Source of the DNA: Roseibacillus sp.
Lineage (GTDB): Bacteria; Verrucomicrobiota; Verrucomicrobiia; Verrucomicrobiales; Akkermansiaceae
Length of the DNA: 64,000 nt
Assembly: GCA_028821775.1 (NCBI GenBank)
Contig: JAPKFB010000003.1
Coordinates: 62,001-126,000 of the forward strand
Reading direction: 5' to 3'
Shown here: in pieces, positions 62,828 through 64,000 of the stretch
Numbering within the stretch: the stretch's first letter is position 1
Layout of the letters: every line of letters begins with the position of its first letter
Made by a program: the position numbers and the translations under genes
The notes under the pieces: model-generated
The model's input: only the letters and a program-made list of their open reading frames with translations
Told to the model about the DNA's origin: nothing
Database searches by the model: none

Positions 62828-63162
62828 TCGGAAATTCCGTCTGTTTCGGGCGCTTCTTCCTGGGCGGGAGAGTAAGGAGGCTTGCGCGTGCGATGTCCGG
62901 GTCGCGCGATGATCTCGAGGTAGATTCCTTCCCACTGTTCCAAGGCCGCGGTGTCGATGGCCGCGTTGAGTTCTGCGACATGTACGGAAGCGGACGATTC
63001 CTGATCTCGACCGGCTTTGCAGTCAAAATCCCAGTAGTCGGTGCCTTCAGGGAGCTCCTTGCGCCGCTCGCGTTTGAGATACTTACGGGCCTCATGCTTG
63101 ATCGAATCGATCACCCTCGCAGGTTTGAGGTTGGGGGCCGCCAGGGGAAAGGTCTTTCTCAT
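62824..63162 (-). CDS. DUF6172 family protein
   Basis: This 112-residue cytoplasmic protein begins MRKTFPLAAPNLKPARVIDS and contains KHEARKYLKRERRKELPEGT followed by DYWDFDCKAG, which are hallmarks of DUF6172 as I remember it. It is rich in Lys, Arg and Glu in the first half, and has a conserved YLEIIARPGHRTRKP near the end. The C-terminal tail (APETDGISE) is short and acidic. No catalytic motif is obvious. Four-base overlap with the spermidine-synthase-like gene indicates translational coupling. The biochemical role is unknown. Confidence 0.8.
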   Translation of the reverse strand: MRKTFPLAAPNLKPARVIDSIKHEARKYLKRERRKELPEGTDYWDFDCKAGRDQESSASVHVAELNAAIDTAALEQWEGIYLEIIARPGHRTRKPPYSPAQEEAPETDGISE

Positions 63163-63229
63163 TTCGATCCTTGTGGCCGGGACTGAGACGAATGTCTAGG
63201 GTGGGTTCGAAAAACCGGCTGGCGGTGGG

Positions 63230-63558
63230 GTTGGAATCAAATTGGAAGCAGAAATCAGGCGCAGCGAGCTGGGCGATGAAACAAAAGCGCGTTCATTTCC
63301 CCGGAGGGGTTTTGCGAGGCGGGTATCGCCCCCACGATTGCTACGAGGCCAATGAGAAGTTGAGGAGGTGTTGGAATTACTTCGCAGCGGATTCTTCTCG
63401 CCGGATCAACTGGATCTTTTCCGCGGTCTTGTCGATCCGCTCCTGCATCGGGACGACTAAATGTTGTGGGCGGACTATGCGTCCTGCCTGGAATACGGAG
63501 ACCTAGATCTCGGCTGCCTATCGGGACGAAGGGCGGTGGCCCCGGATGTCGCCTCGAA
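63230..63558 (+). pseudogene. Relic of the C-terminus of glycogen/alpha-glucan phosphorylase
   Basis: Three frames in succession give GlgP-like tail sequence. One reads GGYRPHDCYEANEKL. The next reads EVEEVLELLRSGFFSPDQLD followed by LFRGLVDPLLHRDD, a TAA, and then MLWADYASCLEYG. A third gives AYRDEGRWPRMS. This corresponds to the last 100 or so residues of glycogen phosphorylase (YNPxDYYEAN...GxFSP...LxxxDYASYxxCQ...YRDxxxWxRMS). The catalytic and pyridoxal-phosphate regions are absent and there is an in-frame stop, so it is clearly dead. The remnant borders the next gene's stop. Confidence 0.6.
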
Positions 63559-64000
63559 TCACTTATCGGAGACCGGCAACAACTGCAAGGCGTCTGCAAT
63601 CACGTATTTCCCGTCGGTCCCATCGGTGGAAATCATCACCGTGCCCGACTTGCCTTTCTTGAAAACAAAGACGCCGAGCGAACGAAACAGCCGGTCGTGC
63701 TCGGGTGGGGACTGCTGGTTGATTCTAACCGTTGTGGATCCGCCTGCGTGGCGGATCGTGACCGGGGTGGTGGTCGCGCGCCTCACATTGGAGCAATGGG
63801 AAACGCGGACCTCGTAATTTCCGGTCTTCGGGATTTCCGGGGTCCAGATGACCGACTTCGTTCCCTTGCCCGAGTTTTGATCGTGCAGGTAGCCGATTCC
63901 GACGTAGGGCGGGGTGTGAGTAGAGTATTGCCAGGTTCCCTTCAGGACGGCATCGGTCTCGTCCAGCACGATGCCGGGCAAGGTCTTCGGATCGGCGATG
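63559..64000 (-). CDS. C-terminus of a secreted protein with a golvesin/xanthan-lyase-type domain (partial)
   Basis: The frame is open to the right window edge; the track's start at 63981 is an internal TTG. About 147 residues are visible, ending at TAA 63559. They form one compact beta domain: GIVLDETDAVLKGTWQYSTH, YVGIGYLHDQNSGKGTKSVI and WTPEIPKTGNYEVRVSHCSN, ending GKYVIADALQLLPVSDK. This is the golvesin C-terminal-like (xanthan lyase) domain that often ends secreted FAD-dependent or carbohydrate-active proteins in Verrucomicrobiota. The catalytic part lies outside the window, so the enzyme class cannot be stated. Confidence 0.8.
   Translation of the reverse strand, partial: IADPKTLPGIVLDETDAVLKGTWQYSTHTPPYVGIGYLHDQNSGKGTKSVIWTPEIPKTGNYEVRVSHCSNVRRATTTPVTIRHAGGSTTVRINQQSPPEHDRLFRSLGVFVFKKGKSGTVMISTDGTDGKYVIADALQLLPVSDK

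Noticed and set aside
1-64000. tRNA, rRNA, CRISPR arrays, transposases or prophage genes
   Set aside because: No cloverleaf-like sequences, regular repeat-spacer arrays or mobile-element proteins were recognised by eye; a dedicated scan could still find a tRNA I missed.

Overview
The window is a GC-rich bacterial chromosome segment that most resembles a member of the Verrucomicrobiota (PVC superphylum). That call rests on gene content: six type-I sulfatases, two DUF1549/DUF1553 cytochrome-type genes each followed by a DUF1501 gene, one DUF1592-DUF1552 pair, a ThuA-quinoprotein fusion, a DUF1080 protein, several PQQ-type propellers, LTD-CotH surface proteins, and many Sec, Tat or lipoprotein export signals. 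No rRNA, tRNA, CRISPR array, transposase, integrase or phage gene was seen.

Layout. 1-8.2 kb (all minus strand): a partial secreted esterase, two paralogous exported alpha-solenoid proteins, a ThuA-PQQ fusion, a Tat-exported cupin and a small cytochrome c lipoprotein. 8.3-19.8 kb: a sulfatase island with a plain sulfatase, a sulfatase-esterase fusion, a DUF1501/DUF1553 pair and two divergent sulfatases. 20.4-25.0 kb: a TonB-dependent receptor divergent from a PQQ dehydrogenase with an embedded heme motif. 25.0-26.3 kb: an AT-richer patch with a wrecked HU/IHF gene and a small secreted protein between imperfect direct repeats. 26.3-44 kb: an S9 peptidase, a CAASR-type sulfatase, a 1427-aa LTD-CotH protein, a second DUF1501/DUF1553 pair and the DUF1592/DUF1552 pair. 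44-50.5 kb: a cytochrome c-propeller protein, a HAD phosphatase, a PQQ-like propeller and a DUF1080 protein. 50.7-55.5 kb: a compact type III polyketide synthase operon (methyltransferase, FAD oxidoreductase, chalcone-synthase-like enzyme) followed by a decayed methyltransferase and a membrane transporter-like protein. 55.5-64 kb: an aldo-keto reductase, a second LTD-CotH protein, a sulfatase, a spermidine-synthase-like gene overlapping a DUF6172 gene, and the tail of a golvesin-domain protein.

How the genes fit together. Most products should act in the periplasm or at the cell surface. Sulfatases and esterases would remove sulfate and acyl groups from polysaccharides, the TonB receptor would import a ligand, and quinoprotein and cytochrome c proteins would carry out periplasmic oxidations. 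The substrate cannot be read from the sequence because no glycoside hydrolase or SusD-like gene is present here. The polyketide synthase operon is the clearest specialised-metabolism candidate.

An unexpected feature is the spacers. At least eight contain recognisable gene wreckage with several frame changes, stops or internal deletions: a PAS-AraC regulator, a heme-binding propeller protein tail, HU/IHF, a hydrolase C-terminus, a lipoprotein-carrier-like protein, a methyltransferase, an LVIVD-repeat protein and a glycogen phosphorylase tail. Intact neighbours of up to 4.3 kb argue against simple sequencing error.
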